A stretch of 64,000 bases of DNA from an uncultured Spirochaetota bacterium (GTDB lineage: Bacteria; Spirochaetota; Spirochaetia; Treponematales; Treponemataceae): assembly GCA_944389415.1 (NCBI GenBank), contig CALXMF010000003.1:124001-188000 (forward strand), given 5' to 3'. Made by a program: the position numbers and the translations under genes. This document shows positions 34,723-44,253 of this stretch, in pieces. The stretch's first letter is position 1. Each line of letters starts with the position of its first letter. The notes below the pieces were generated by a model. It saw only the letters and a list, made by a program, of their open reading frames with translations. It ran no database searches and was not told where the DNA came from.

Positions 34723-36864
34723 ATGGAACAGATAATGACATTTACAACAATATTCGATACTGTTAATAAAATTGTTATTCCAAAAATACAAAGAGATTTT
34801 GCGTATGGAAGGACTGATTCTCAGACAGCTAATAAAAGAGCGCGTTTTTTAGGGTCAATTTATTCAAAAATTTCAAATGGGCAACCAATATCTCTTGATT
34901 TTGTATACGGAGACTTAAGAGATGGTGTTTTAACTCCTTTAGACGGACAACAACGTTTAACGATATTGTTTCTTCTGTATTGGTTTGCATCGAAAAAAGA
35001 AAATATTGATTTAGGTTTTTTAAAGAACTTTACTTATGAAACTCGTCCTTCTGCCAGAGATTTTTGTGAGAAATTAGTTAATTTTACTCCGGACTTAGAC
35101 AATCAAATAATTTCTGAAGAAATAAAGGACCAAAACTGGTTCCCCTTGGAATGGAATAATGATCCTACAATTCAGTCAATGTTAGTTGTTTTAGATGATA
35201 TTCAGAAACAATTTAGCGGAGTTGTGAACCTTCGTGAAAAACTGGAAAATATTAGTTTTCATTTTCTTGCAATCGAAAAAATGGGATTGACGGATGAATT
35301 ATATATTAAGATGAATTCCAGGGGAAAACTTTTAAGCGACTTTGAACATTTCAAAGCAGAACTTGAAAAGCAGATCTCAATATATAATGAAGAAAAATCA
35401 AAAACTGTGATAGAAAAAATCGATACTTGTTGGACAACTTTGCTTTGGGAATGTTCTGAAAAAAATAAAGCAGTAGATAGTGAGTTTTTGTCATACTTTA
35501 ACTTTATATGTAATATTATTCGTTTTATTGATGGAAAACCCCGCTGTAATCATTTGTCAGTCTTTGAAAAAATTGATGAATTTTTTTCGGATAAATCAGG
35601 ACAGAACCCGGAAAGAAATATCCAAATTTTAGAGCAATATTTTGACTGCTGGTTTGAGCATGATAAACCAATCAATGTTCAAGCCTTTTTTGACAACTTT
35701 ATTACAACGCAAGCACATGAACCGGGAAAAATAAAATTAAACAAATCAGACGTATTTCGGAAATGTATATCCGGTGATATCTCGCTGGGAGATACAATAT
35801 TACTATATGCTTTTATTGTTTATCGCCAAAATATGAAACAGATTCAGGAGAAAGATTTCAGACGCCGTATTAGGATTGTAAATAATTTAATCCAAAATTC
35901 TTCCGACCAAATTTCCGATAGCGAGAACAGAAGTTTGGGAAATACCCTGCCTGCTATTATCAAACAGGTAGAGAGTATCATCCGTGATGGAAAAATCAAA
36001 TTAGATTTGCCGGCAAATTTTAATTCATATCAATTAAGTGAAGAACAAGAAAAGCTTGAGTGGACACACAATAATCCAGAAATGGCTGAATCGTTGTTCA
36101 CATTAGAGGATCATCATTTATTGTACGGACAAATTGCTATTATAGGTTTGGAAAATTCCAATTTATTTGGACAATTTTCACGGTTGTTTGAAAAAACAAA
36201 TTGGGATTTGATTGATTGCGCAATGCTTTCCTTAGGAGATTATTTTCAACAAGAAAATAGTTGGAGAATTCAAATTGGGTCTTCAAATTTCGATTCTGCA
36301 TGGAAGAATTTGTTCCATAAATCCGGTTCAACAGGGTTTGACAACACAAAAAGTGTCTTAACGGAATTATTGGGTAAAATTTCCAATGAAAGTGATGTTA
36401 GTAAAGCATTGGAAAAAATAGCAGAAGATTTTACAGCGGGGTGCGAGAACAAAAAAGAATTCCCGTGGAAATATTATTATGTAAAATATGAGGCATTTCG
36501 TCCGGGGCGTTATGGAAAATGTATTTATACTTCCGAAAAACCATATGAATTAATAGTCTTATGGACAGAACGTCAACAATCTGCTAATGCGTATAATCCA
36601 TTTATAAAAGCATTAGAAAAGGCAATTAGAAATTCTATATCAAGGGAATCTTGGGGAGAAAGAATCTATTCTATGGATAATAATTTGTATATCGATTCGG
36701 ATAACACAAATTACTATATCCGTAATGCAACGGATGAAGATGTGCAGGAAACAGTGGAAATACTTCAAAATAGTGACGGTATTGATAAAGAGGACAGAAT
36801 CAGGAAAATACAAGAAAAAATGAAGGAAGTTTTACTTTATGACCGATCAGACTCTCAGCGCTAA
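34723..36864 (+). CDS. DUF262 protein (second, divergent)
   Basis: A 713-residue DUF262 protein. It has KIVIPKIQRDFAYGR and LTPLDGQQRLTILFLLYWF (DGQQR motif), LYIKMNSRGKLLSDFEHFKAE (the N-S-R-G loop typical of DUF262) and a long helical C terminus. No clear HNH motif is seen. It begins 3 bases after the first DUF262 stop and its end overlaps the start of hsdM by 26 bases, so translation is coupled. It is very AT-rich, like its partner. The two may act together as a defence module carried inside the type I operon; the mechanism is unknown. Confidence 0.8.
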   Translation: MEQIMTFTTIFDTVNKIVIPKIQRDFAYGRTDSQTANKRARFLGSIYSKISNGQPISLDFVYGDLRDGVLTPLDGQQRLTILFLLYWFASKKENIDLGFLKNFTYETRPSARDFCEKLVNFTPDLDNQIISEEIKDQNWFPLEWNNDPTIQSMLVVLDDIQKQFSGVVNLREKLENISFHFLAIEKMGLTDELYIKMNSRGKLLSDFEHFKAELEKQISIYNEEKSKTVIEKIDTCWTTLLWECSEKNKAVDSEFLSYFNFICNIIRFIDGKPRCNHLSVFEKIDEFFSDKSGQNPERNIQILEQYFDCWFEHDKPINVQAFFDNFITTQAHEPGKIKLNKSDVFRKCISGDISLGDTILLYAFIVYRQNMKQIQEKDFRRRIRIVNNLIQNSSDQISDSENRSLGNTLPAIIKQVESIIRDGKIKLDLPANFNSYQLSEEQEKLEWTHNNPEMAESLFTLEDHHLLYGQIAIIGLENSNLFGQFSRLFEKTNWDLIDCAMLSLGDYFQQENSWRIQIGSSNFDSAWKNLFHKSGSTGFDNTKSVLTELLGKISNESDVSKALEKIAEDFTAGCENKKEFPWKYYYVKYEAFRPGRYGKCIYTSEKPYELIVLWTERQQSANAYNPFIKALEKAIRNSISRESWGERIYSMDNNLYIDSDNTNYYIRNATDEDVQETVEILQNSDGIDKEDRIRKIQEKMKEVLLYDRSDSQR

Positions 36865-38503
36865 AACAGTCGCTTTAATTGATTCTCTTAAATCCACGAC
36901 CGGAGCCTATGGACTGGCAAATAATGGCAGCGAGTATAAAATCATTACGGAAATTTTTCTGTATAAGTTTTTTAATGATAAATTTGGCTATGAGGCAAAA
37001 CAGGCGCCGGTTTATGGTGAACGGCTCGCGAAAGCTGAAAAATGGGATGTGGAATATGATTCGTTCAGTGAAGACGAAGTAGAAGATCTGTTCACCTATC
37101 TGCCGGGGAGCGTGCCTGTGCTGAAGCCTCATCAGACACTCTCTCATTTATACAACGCGTCCGGACAGGGAGACTTTGGAGCGCTGCTTGATTCAACTCT
37201 GATTGAAATCGCTTCTCAGAACGCGGATACCTTTTCCGTTTCCTCATCAGGAAAAGCGAAAGTGAGTATTTTCAGCGCGGTCACTACATATGTGACCGAT
37301 ACCGCAAAACGGGATAATTTTGCCAGAGCGCTGCTGCGCTCTATTGCCTCGTTTAATTTTGAGAGTGTTTTTGATGAAAAATACGATTTCTTTTCCTGCG
37401 TTTTTGAGTATCTCATTAAAGATTATAACAATGCCGGCGGCGGTAAATACGCAGAATATTTTACGCCTCGTTCTATTGCCCGTGTAATGGCCCGGCTGCT
37501 GACCGAAGAAAACAGAGAATACAAAGGAGCGGAGTGTTACGACCCAAGCGCCGGAACATGAACGCTGCTGATGGCTCTTGCTCATGAGATTGGCGAAGAA
37601 CGGTGTTCCATATACAGTCAGGATATTTCCGAAAAATCAGCCGAAATGCTGCGGCTGAATCTGATTCTGAATAATCTGATCGGCAGCCTGCCGAACGTTG
37701 TGCAGGGAAATACATTGACTGAACCGGCGCACAGAGAGAGCGACGGACGGTTAAAAACTTTTGATTTTGTTGTGTCCAATCCGCCGTTCAAGCTGGATTT
37801 TCCCGAATACGCGGACACACTGGCCGCGGATACTGTACGGTTCTGGGCAGGCGTACCAAACAAAGTTAAGAGCCCTGATCCGCAAAAACCGAAAATGGCC
37901 ATTTATACCTGTTTTATCCAGCACGTTATCAATTCTCTGAAACCGGCAGGCAGGGGCGCCATTGTTGTTCCTACAGGTTTTATAACAGCGAAAAGCGGTA
38001 TAGAAAATAAAATTCTCAAGCGGATTGTTGATAATCATATTATTTCCGGTGTCGTCAGTATGCCCGGCAATGTTTTTGCCACTACCGGCACCAATGTCAG
38101 CGTACTGTTTTTTGACCGCAGCGAAAAGAGCGATAACGATACAGTGATTCTGATTGATGCGTCTAAACTGGGAGAAGACTATAAAGAAGGCACAAACCAG
38201 AAACGCCGGCTGCGGCCTGATGAAGAAGAAAAAATTGTTTCTACTTTTCGGCATAAAGAGACTGTTGATGATTTTAGCGTCGCTGTTACCTACAGTCAGA
38301 TAAAAGAAAAAGGCTACAGCCTTTCTGCGGGCCAGTACTTTGATATCAAAATCGAGTACACCGAGCTGACAGCGAAAGAATTTGCTGAAAAAATGAACAG
38401 TCACAAAACCGCTTTGCAGAAAATGTTTGCCGAAAGCCGTTCTCTTGAAGAGGCAATTCTCTGCGGATTTGACACGCTTGAGTTTGAGGAAAAAACAGAA
38501 TAA
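36839..38503 (+). pseudogene. hsdM: Type I restriction-modification DNA methyltransferase subunit (HsdM), interrupted by an in-frame TGA
   Basis: HsdM reads intact in one frame except for a TGA at 37559-37561. N-terminal helices (KTVALIDSLKSTTGAYGLANN), then YAEYFTPRSIARVMARLL and the SAM-binding motif I CYDPSAGT are followed by the stop, and then TLLMALAHEIG in the same frame. Motif I should read GTGTLL, so the stop replaces the second invariant Gly (GGA to TGA). Catalytic motif IV is present downstream as VVSNPPFKLDF. Restored length is 554 residues, normal for HsdM. Methylation and hence restriction should be lost unless the codon is read through or the base is wrong. The start overlaps the preceding DUF262 gene. 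Confidence 0.85.
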
Positions 38504-38615
38504 CAAAACGCGACAGACACCATACTTGTGGCGGACAGATGTTTTATTTGTAAAACATTGAAACATTCCATGTATGGTGTTATATTTGCAGTAAAATTGC
38601 AAAAAGAGGTGTGTA

Positions 38616-39869
38616 ATGGTATTGTGGTTCTCACTTAGTAACTTTTTTTCGATTAAAGACACCGTTACCGTTAGTTTTGAGGCGGAAAAAATCGCGTCAG
38701 CGGCGGCACGCGATTTGCCGGACAATGTGTTTACCGCAGGAAAAAAACAGTATCTGAAAACAGTGGGTATTTTTGGCCCTAACGCTTCAGGAAAATCGAG
38801 TATCTATAAAGCACTGCTATTTTGTACCCGGCTGATTGTTGACTCTCATACGAATAACGAAGGTTCTGTTTTTAATTTCGTACCATTTAAGTTTGACGGT
38901 TATGACGAACAGCCCAGTACCTTTACTATCCGCTTTGTGTGCGAAGGAACTGAATACGAATACGCTTTTTCACTTAACCGGAAAGAAATCATTTCGGAAA
39001 GCCTCAAGGATTTTTCCGGCGGGCGGGGAGCGAAAGTATTTGTTCGGGAAGAAAAAGTCGGAAAACCCAAAAGCGAGATTTACAGTTTTGGCGAAGGGTA
39101 TTTTGTCCGCCCGCTTGATGTGGCGCACAGTACAGGACGCTCGACACTGTTTATCAGCCGTGCCAGTCAGATGGATAGGGAGCTGGCAAAAAAAATCTAC
39201 TGGTTCTTTTCAGGCGAATTCTATGTCGGACTTCCTCTGATTCCCAATGAATATGCAGTTGAGCTTTTTACTCAAAATAAAAAACTGCTGCTTGAAGCGC
39301 TGCGCATGGCCGACAGCGATATTGTCGATGTGGAAATTCGTCACGAACGGGTTACGGTTCCCGCTCTCGCGCCTGATTCACGGTTTGGGATTCAGCCTGC
39401 TTTTCAGCAAAAAAACATTCCCCGGTTTTTGACAAGACATAAACGAAATCCAAATATTCAATTTGATTTGCTGACGGAAGAGTCTGAAGGCACGGTGCAG
39501 ATTTTTTCTTTGCTGCTGATTCTGCTTGATATCTGCAAAAATGGAAAAACGCTTATGGCGGATGAATTTGATGTAAGCCTTCATTCAGCGATGGCTGATT
39601 TTATTATCAATCTTGTTCACGCTTCCGCTAAAGCGCAGTTTCTTTTTACCAGCCACAACACCAATCTGATAGATATCAAAAAATTCCGCCGGGATCAGAT
39701 CTGTTTTACCAATAAAAAAGAAGACGGTTCTACTGATTTTTATTCTCTCTATGATTTTAAGGATTTCCGTGAAAATATGGACGCGGAAAAGGGATATTTG
39801 CAGGGGCGTTTTGACGCTGTGCCGTACACCGCGACTTCTGTAGAAACTATCAAAAAACTGTTTGAGTAA
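38616..39869 (+). CDS. rloA: RloA-like AAA ATPase (COG1106/AAA_15)
   Basis: A 417-residue ATPase of the COG1106 type. Walker A is VGIFGPNASGKSSIYKAL near residue 50. An ABC-like signature EESEGTVQIFSLLL follows, then Walker B TLMADEFDVSLHS and FLFTSHNTNLI (switch His). Such SMC/RecN-like ATPases pair with RloB in restriction-linked loci and resemble the ATPase halves of PrrC/retron/Septu-type anti-phage modules. AAGAGG lies upstream of the ATG. It is 112 bases after hsdM and 6 bases before rloB, so it could have its own promoter. Confidence 0.85.
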   Translation: MVLWFSLSNFFSIKDTVTVSFEAEKIASAAARDLPDNVFTAGKKQYLKTVGIFGPNASGKSSIYKALLFCTRLIVDSHTNNEGSVFNFVPFKFDGYDEQPSTFTIRFVCEGTEYEYAFSLNRKEIISESLKDFSGGRGAKVFVREEKVGKPKSEIYSFGEGYFVRPLDVAHSTGRSTLFISRASQMDRELAKKIYWFFSGEFYVGLPLIPNEYAVELFTQNKKLLLEALRMADSDIVDVEIRHERVTVPALAPDSRFGIQPAFQQKNIPRFLTRHKRNPNIQFDLLTEESEGTVQIFSLLLILLDICKNGKTLMADEFDVSLHSAMADFIINLVHASAKAQFLFTSHNTNLIDIKKFRRDQICFTNKKEDGSTDFYSLYDFKDFRENMDAEKGYLQGRFDAVPYTATSVETIKKLFE

Positions 39870-39875
39870 CAAAGT

Positions 39876-40460
39876 ATGAGAAAACAAGCGGGCGGGCGAG
39901 CGGCCCGGAAAATGAAACCGGTCATTCTGGTTCTCTGTGAGGGTAAAACAGAAGAATGTTACGTGGATTGTTTAAAACAAAAGTACCGGCTGCCGATTCG
40001 AGTAGTTTCCAAAGTGGTTGGACAGAAAATCAGTCCCGCGCTGATAAACCGGTATAAGAACGAGATGCGGCTTTGCAAATCGGAACAGATTGACTGTTTT
40101 CTTTTATATGACGCTGATGTGCCTGAAATCGCGGATAGAATAGCTGCTTGTACGGGTGCTACCGCGATTTTAAGCCGCCCCTGTCTTGAAGTATGGTTTT
40201 TGGCTCATACGGAAAAAGTAGCAGCCGCGGACTTGTCTGCTGCCGAATGCCTGCGCCGGTTGACCAGAACAGAGGAGTGGAAAGGGTACCGGAAAGGTTT
40301 TCTTTCTGAAAGTGAGAAAAAACTCTTGTGGGATAAACGTCTTGAAGCGATGTGCAATATCGCCGAGTCATCCGCTACAGGCGCCGCCTTTTCAAACATA
40401 CCGGAATTTATCCGGGCTTTGGAACACTACCGCCATGAAAACGAAAACGGAGACAGGTGA
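39876..40460 (+). CDS. rloB: RloB-like protein (TOPRIM-type effector)
   Basis: A 194-residue RloB-family protein. VILVLCEGKTEECYVDCLK holds the conserved Glu of a TOPRIM-like fold and CFLLYDADVPEIA the acidic D-x-D. SRPCLEVWFLAHTE is characteristic of RloB. In RloA/RloB pairs RloB is the presumed nuclease effector and RloA its ATPase regulator; this is a family-level inference. The stop TGA overlaps the ATG of hsdS (TGATG), and its start lies 6 bases after rloA. Confidence 0.85.
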   Translation: MRKQAGGRAARKMKPVILVLCEGKTEECYVDCLKQKYRLPIRVVSKVVGQKISPALINRYKNEMRLCKSEQIDCFLLYDADVPEIADRIAACTGATAILSRPCLEVWFLAHTEKVAAADLSAAECLRRLTRTEEWKGYRKGFLSESEKKLLWDKRLEAMCNIAESSATGAAFSNIPEFIRALEHYRHENENGDR

Positions 40461-41727
40461 TGAAGAGATATAGGATTAGTGAAATATGCGATATCTTAGG
40501 AGGCGGAACTCCTAAGACAACTATTCCTGAATATTGGAATGGTGATATTCCCTGGTTGTCTGTGAAAGATTTTAATAATGATGATGCCTATGTTTATGAA
40601 ACAGAGAAAAAAATAACACAAGAAGGATTGAAGCATTGTTCTGCTACATTATTGGAAAAGGATGATATTGTAATTTCGGCAAGGGGTACAGTAGGTGCCT
40701 TAACTTTAATTCCTTTTCCTATGACATTTAATCAATCTTGTTATGGATTAAGAGGTAAGCGGGAGTTAGTTGATAAACATTATTTGTTTTACAAGTTGAA
40801 AAATAGTTTTCAAAGCTTTTTAGCTAATTCTCATGGTAGTGTATTTAACACGATTACAAGAGATACTTTTAATAATATTTGTATTCAACTTCCCGACCTT
40901 TCTGAACAGCAGCGTATCGCAAAGATTCTGAGCTCTATCGATGCTAAAATCGAGCTGAACAAAAAAATCAGCAGAGAACTGGAAGCCATGGCGAAAGAAC
41001 TCTATGATTACTGGTTTGTGCAGTTTGATTTTCCCAATGAGCAAGGCAAACCCTATAAATCTTCCGGCGGCAAAATGGTCTGGAACGAAACCCTCAAACG
41101 AGAGATTCCAGAAGGCTGGGAAGTAAAGAAATTGGGTGAGATTATCTCAAAGCTTTCATCAGGGAAACGTCCGAAAGGTGGAATTGACAAGACACTAAAA
41201 ACAGGAATTCCAAGTTTAGGCGCTGAATGTATAAACGAACACTTAGGTGAATTTGATTTTTTATCAACTCCTTTTATTAAAGATTCTTTTAAAGATAAAC
41301 TTTCAAACGGTAAGATCGAAAATAATGATATTTTAATATACAAAGATGGAGCTTATGTAGGTAAAGTAACATTATTCAGAGATGGTTCCCATATCAGGAT
41401 GCCTATGTCAATGAACATGTTTTTTTAATCCATGCAACAGAGGAAAAATACGAGGAATTTCTCTATTTCACATTATCTAGTAGTTCGTATTTTAAAATTA
41501 TGCAAAATCTAGGAAAAGTAAAGGCAGCACAGCCAGGATTAAACAAAGATGATTTGAATAGCATTATGTTACTTGTTCCAGGAAAAGATATTGTTATTAA
41601 TTTTCACAATAAGGTTGAATCCTATTTCCGTAAAATCTTTTTAAATGCAAATCAGCTAGGTAGACTTGTTGTACTTCGCAATCAACTTCTTCCCCTTCTG
41701 ATGAACGGACAGGTACGGGTGCTATAA
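40460..41727 (+). pseudogene. hsdS: Type I restriction specificity subunit (HsdS), frameshifted in the second target-recognition domain
   Basis: HsdS of about 422 residues if restored. TRD1 (GGGTPKTTIPEYWNGDIPWL through DTFNNICIQLP) is followed by the conserved spacer LSEQQRIAKILSSIDAKIELNKKISRELEAMAKEL. TRD2 begins GWEVKKLGEIISKLSSG. The frame ends at a TAA right after a 7-base T-run (41420-41426). With eight T it continues LIHATEEKYEEFLYFTLSS, then AQPGLNKDDLNSIMLLVPG and the final conserved LRNQLLPLLMNGQVRVL, to 41727. The tract is a candidate for slippage or phase variation, or a sequencing error. TRDs are AT-rich, while the conserved spacer is GC-richer. Confidence 0.85.
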
Positions 41728-42029
41728 AAAGGAATATCATTTGATAAATCTAAAAAAAATAGGGCACAAGGTGTTCTTTCTTTATTGATTAAAGGATATT
41801 TGGAAACACATCACGTTGAGTTCAGAGAACGCCAAAAACTATATGACTTATTCAAATTCAAATACAGACCTAATACTTATATCAAATAAATTAATACAGC
41901 ATTCCAGCTTTTGTTTTTTCTGGCTTTCTAGTACATATGCTGTTATAATTTCTCTATTACTGAAATTGGTCTGAGTTGAATAATGATTTTATCTTGGATA
42001 TTTAAAAGTACAAAACAAGGAGGACTGAT
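41728..42029. other. Intergenic stretch with a possible gene remnant
   Basis: About 300 bases without an intact gene. An open frame without a start codon (41731-41889) reads RAQGVLSLLIKGYLETHHVE and then FRERQKLYDLFKFKYRPNTYIK. It looks protein-like but is unidentified. Possible promoter sequence for the next gene lies near 41960-42010, and AAGGAGG stands before the ATG at 42030. Confidence 0.35.
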
Positions 42030-43367
42030 ATGCATATCACGAGAAAATTTTTGCCGGTTGGTCACGGTGCTTTTTCGTTAGAGTCATTTTATTTAGATAA
42101 TAAACTAATAAATGTTGTTTTTGACTGTGGTAGTAGTAAAAAGAAAAGCATAGATAAAAACTTGAAAGAAGCTGTTCCAGAGTTAGAAATTGGAGAGACG
42201 GTTGTTTTTATTTCACATTTGCATTATGATCATATCAGTGGCTTGCCGGTTCTATTGAAAAAATATAATGTTAAATATCTTTTTTTACCTGTGATTACTC
42301 CTAATGATTTTTTCTACGGAATTGTTGATATTCTCATGCAAAATGAAGCCGATTCTGTTGATTTTTTTGCCGACTTATTTCAATGTGCATTGGATACATC
42401 TCAAACAGCATTGACCGGTGAATTTGAAAATACGAAAATAATTCATGTTGGTAAAGATAATGGTGAAAATGAATCTAATAGAAAAGAACATGAACCTAAT
42501 GATAATGATAGTCAACATAAATCTAATAAAGTTGAAATTCGTGATATATTCTCAGATAGTCGCGATGAAATTGAAAGTCAACTAAACAAAAAAGGACTGG
42601 TTGGATTATCTGAATTACAATGGATTTTTAAGCCTTTTAATTATCTTGATAAAGATCAACGTAATGATTTTATCGAAAAACTGATACAAGTTTTTAATGA
42701 TGGTACTAATGGTTGTATTGGATCTTTGAAACAGAATCCAGGGGATTTGTTGGAACAAATAAAGAATAAGAATAAGGACTTTTCTTTATTAAAAAAGTGG
42801 ATCAAATTTGTTAAAAATAACTGGGATTCCGTGAAAGAAAAAATTATCAAGGCATACAAAAATGCATACGGAGATAAAAATTTAAATAAAACTTCGATGA
42901 TTGTTTATTCCGGTCCGGCAGGTGAAACAACAACGAAAATACATCATATATTAACTGGATGCCTTAATAATCCAAGTTGGTTTTGTATGCATAAGTGTTG
43001 GATGGAATGTTCGTGTGTTAATCATGGATGTATGGAATGCAATATGATTAACTTATACAAAAAGCCTGGGTGCGTATATTTTGGTGATTATGAGGCAAAC
43101 GATTCGGACAGATGGATAGCATTTACAGCATTTTATGGTGAATTATGGTCAATGACAGGGATTGTATATGTACCGCACCATGGAGCCTGTTGTAATTTTA
43201 ATAAAGAAATTAATTCTGAACCTAAAATAAATGTTATATCTGCTGGATATTGTGATAGATATGGGCATCCTTCCCCAGATACTATATCGAAAATAAAACG
43301 GAAAGGTGGAGTTGTTATAATAGTAACTGAGCGAGACTGTATAATAGAAATAGAATTTATTTTTTGA
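42030..43367 (+). CDS. Metallo-beta-lactamase fold hydrolase with a Cys-rich insert
   Basis: A 445-residue MBL-fold protein. VVFDCGSSKKK, then FISHLHYDHISGLPVLL (the HxHxDH metal motif) and a distal VYVPHHGACCNF and SAGYCDRYGHP resemble ComEC-like MBL domains. Between the halves is a long charged low-complexity insert (about residues 140-190, rich in N, D, E, K) and a compact CMHKCWMECSCVNHGCMEC-type cysteine cluster (about residues 315-335), possibly a zinc site. Standalone MBL proteins of this type are common in defence islands, but the substrate is unknown. It has a strong AAGGAGG site and no close operon partner. Confidence 0.8.
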   Translation: MHITRKFLPVGHGAFSLESFYLDNKLINVVFDCGSSKKKSIDKNLKEAVPELEIGETVVFISHLHYDHISGLPVLLKKYNVKYLFLPVITPNDFFYGIVDILMQNEADSVDFFADLFQCALDTSQTALTGEFENTKIIHVGKDNGENESNRKEHEPNDNDSQHKSNKVEIRDIFSDSRDEIESQLNKKGLVGLSELQWIFKPFNYLDKDQRNDFIEKLIQVFNDGTNGCIGSLKQNPGDLLEQIKNKNKDFSLLKKWIKFVKNNWDSVKEKIIKAYKNAYGDKNLNKTSMIVYSGPAGETTTKIHHILTGCLNNPSWFCMHKCWMECSCVNHGCMECNMINLYKKPGCVYFGDYEANDSDRWIAFTAFYGELWSMTGIVYVPHHGACCNFNKEINSEPKINVISAGYCDRYGHPSPDTISKIKRKGGVVIIVTERDCIIEIEFIF

Positions 43368-43743
43368 CAAAATTTAGAGTATACTTTATAAAAGATTAAA
43401 TTTTATTGCTGATTTGGCTCATGATAGTTTGCTGTTTCTGATGATTTTTTGAAGTATGGTTTTTACTTCATTTTGCTATGTTCGTGCAGTTTTATACTTT
43501 CCGCTCTCAGTCTTAAAACGCGGTATATCAGCGTATCTGATGCGCTGTGCCCTCGTGTTTCCCGATTACCAGTTTTGGCAGTCTTGATTTTAGCGGTATT
43601 CTTAACTATAATTCTAACATTATTTTATGATTCCTGCGGCAGTGTGCGTATTTAAAATATAGTGATATAAGTGATAAAAAGATTGCAAAAATACCACTTT
43701 TGGCATATTTGCTGTAAAAATACATGAATAAAAGGATGATAGT
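43368..43743. other. Intergenic region before the aryl polyene cluster
   Basis: About 375 AT-rich bases. A 68-codon frame with two hydrophobic stretches (43449-43655) has only a TTG start and no ribosome site and is not called. The right end carries the promoter at 43683-43711. Confidence 0.45.
43683..43711 (+). promoter_or_regulatory. Putative promoter of the aryl polyene operon
   Basis: TTGCAA (43683-43688) and TATTTG (43706-43711) are 17 bases apart, 33 bases before the first ACP start. AAAGGATG serves as ribosome site. Confidence 0.45.
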
Positions 43744-44001
43744 ATGGAAGACTTAAAGGCCGAAATTAAGAATGTAATTGTCTCAAGCCTTGAATTGGAA
43801 GGTGTCACACCTGATGATATCAATGATGATGAGGCTCTTTTTGGAGAAGGCCTGGGACTGGACAGTGTTGACGCGCTTGAGCTTGGTATCGCTCTGAAAA
43901 AGAAATTTGGAGTTTCATTTTCAAAAGAAAACGGCGATAACAAAAAGTATTTCCAGTCAGTAAATACACTTACAGAGTATATCGCTGCCCACAGAGGTTA
44001 A
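43744..44001 (+). CDS. apeE: Acyl carrier protein 1 of the aryl polyene cluster
   Basis: An 85-residue ACP with the phosphopantetheine serine in GLGLDSVDALELG at about residue 41. It carries the starter and growing aryl-polyene chain. Following the Escherichia/Xenorhabdus ape naming it corresponds to one of the ApeE/ApeF pair; which one is inferred from gene order. It opens the main operon, 6 bases before the second ACP, behind the promoter at 43683. The cluster's own PPTase (51484-52086) probably activates it. Confidence 0.85.
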   Translation: MEDLKAEIKNVIVSSLELEGVTPDDINDDEALFGEGLGLDSVDALELGIALKKKFGVSFSKENGDNKKYFQSVNTLTEYIAAHRG

Positions 44002-44007
44002 AACAGC

Positions 44008-44253
44008 ATGACACTGCAAGAAGAATTATTTGAACGCATTAAAGATATTTTTGTAAGTGAATTTGATATTGAGCGGGAAAGTATTACACTTGATTCCCGT
44101 TTAGTAGAAGATTTTGATCTGGATTCGATTGACGCCGCTGAATTGATTGTAAAATTTAAAAGTTATCTTCCTCCCAAAGTTGACGCGAATATGTTTCGGG
44201 AGATTAAGACTGTAAGAGACCTGATAGATTTGCTTTCAAAGAACAGCAAATAA
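44008..44253 (+). CDS. apeF: Acyl carrier protein 2 of the aryl polyene cluster
   Basis: An 81-residue ACP with the attachment serine in FDLDSIDAAELIVKFK at about residue 38. It differs clearly from the first ACP, as expected for the two carriers of APE systems. Its TAA stop abuts the ATG of the following ligase gene with no gap, giving tight coupling. Confidence 0.85.
   Translation: MTLQEELFERIKDIFVSEFDIERESITLDSRLVEDFDLDSIDAAELIVKFKSYLPPKVDANMFREIKTVRDLIDLLSKNSK

Noticed and set aside
37559-37561. Recoding of TGA as an amino acid in hsdM
   Set aside because: TGA is used as a normal stop throughout the window, for example ending the ABC, glycosyltransferase and reductase genes, and no selenocysteine context is expected in a methylase motif I.
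37751-38725. 324-codon minus-strand frame opposite hsdM and the rloA start
   Set aside because: Antisense shadow of well-identified genes; its Phe/Phe-Phe-rich translation has no family features.
43449-43655. 68-codon frame with two hydrophobic segments before the aryl polyene cluster
   Set aside because: Only a TTG start, no ribosome site, and no recognisable family; likely chance in AT-rich intergenic DNA.
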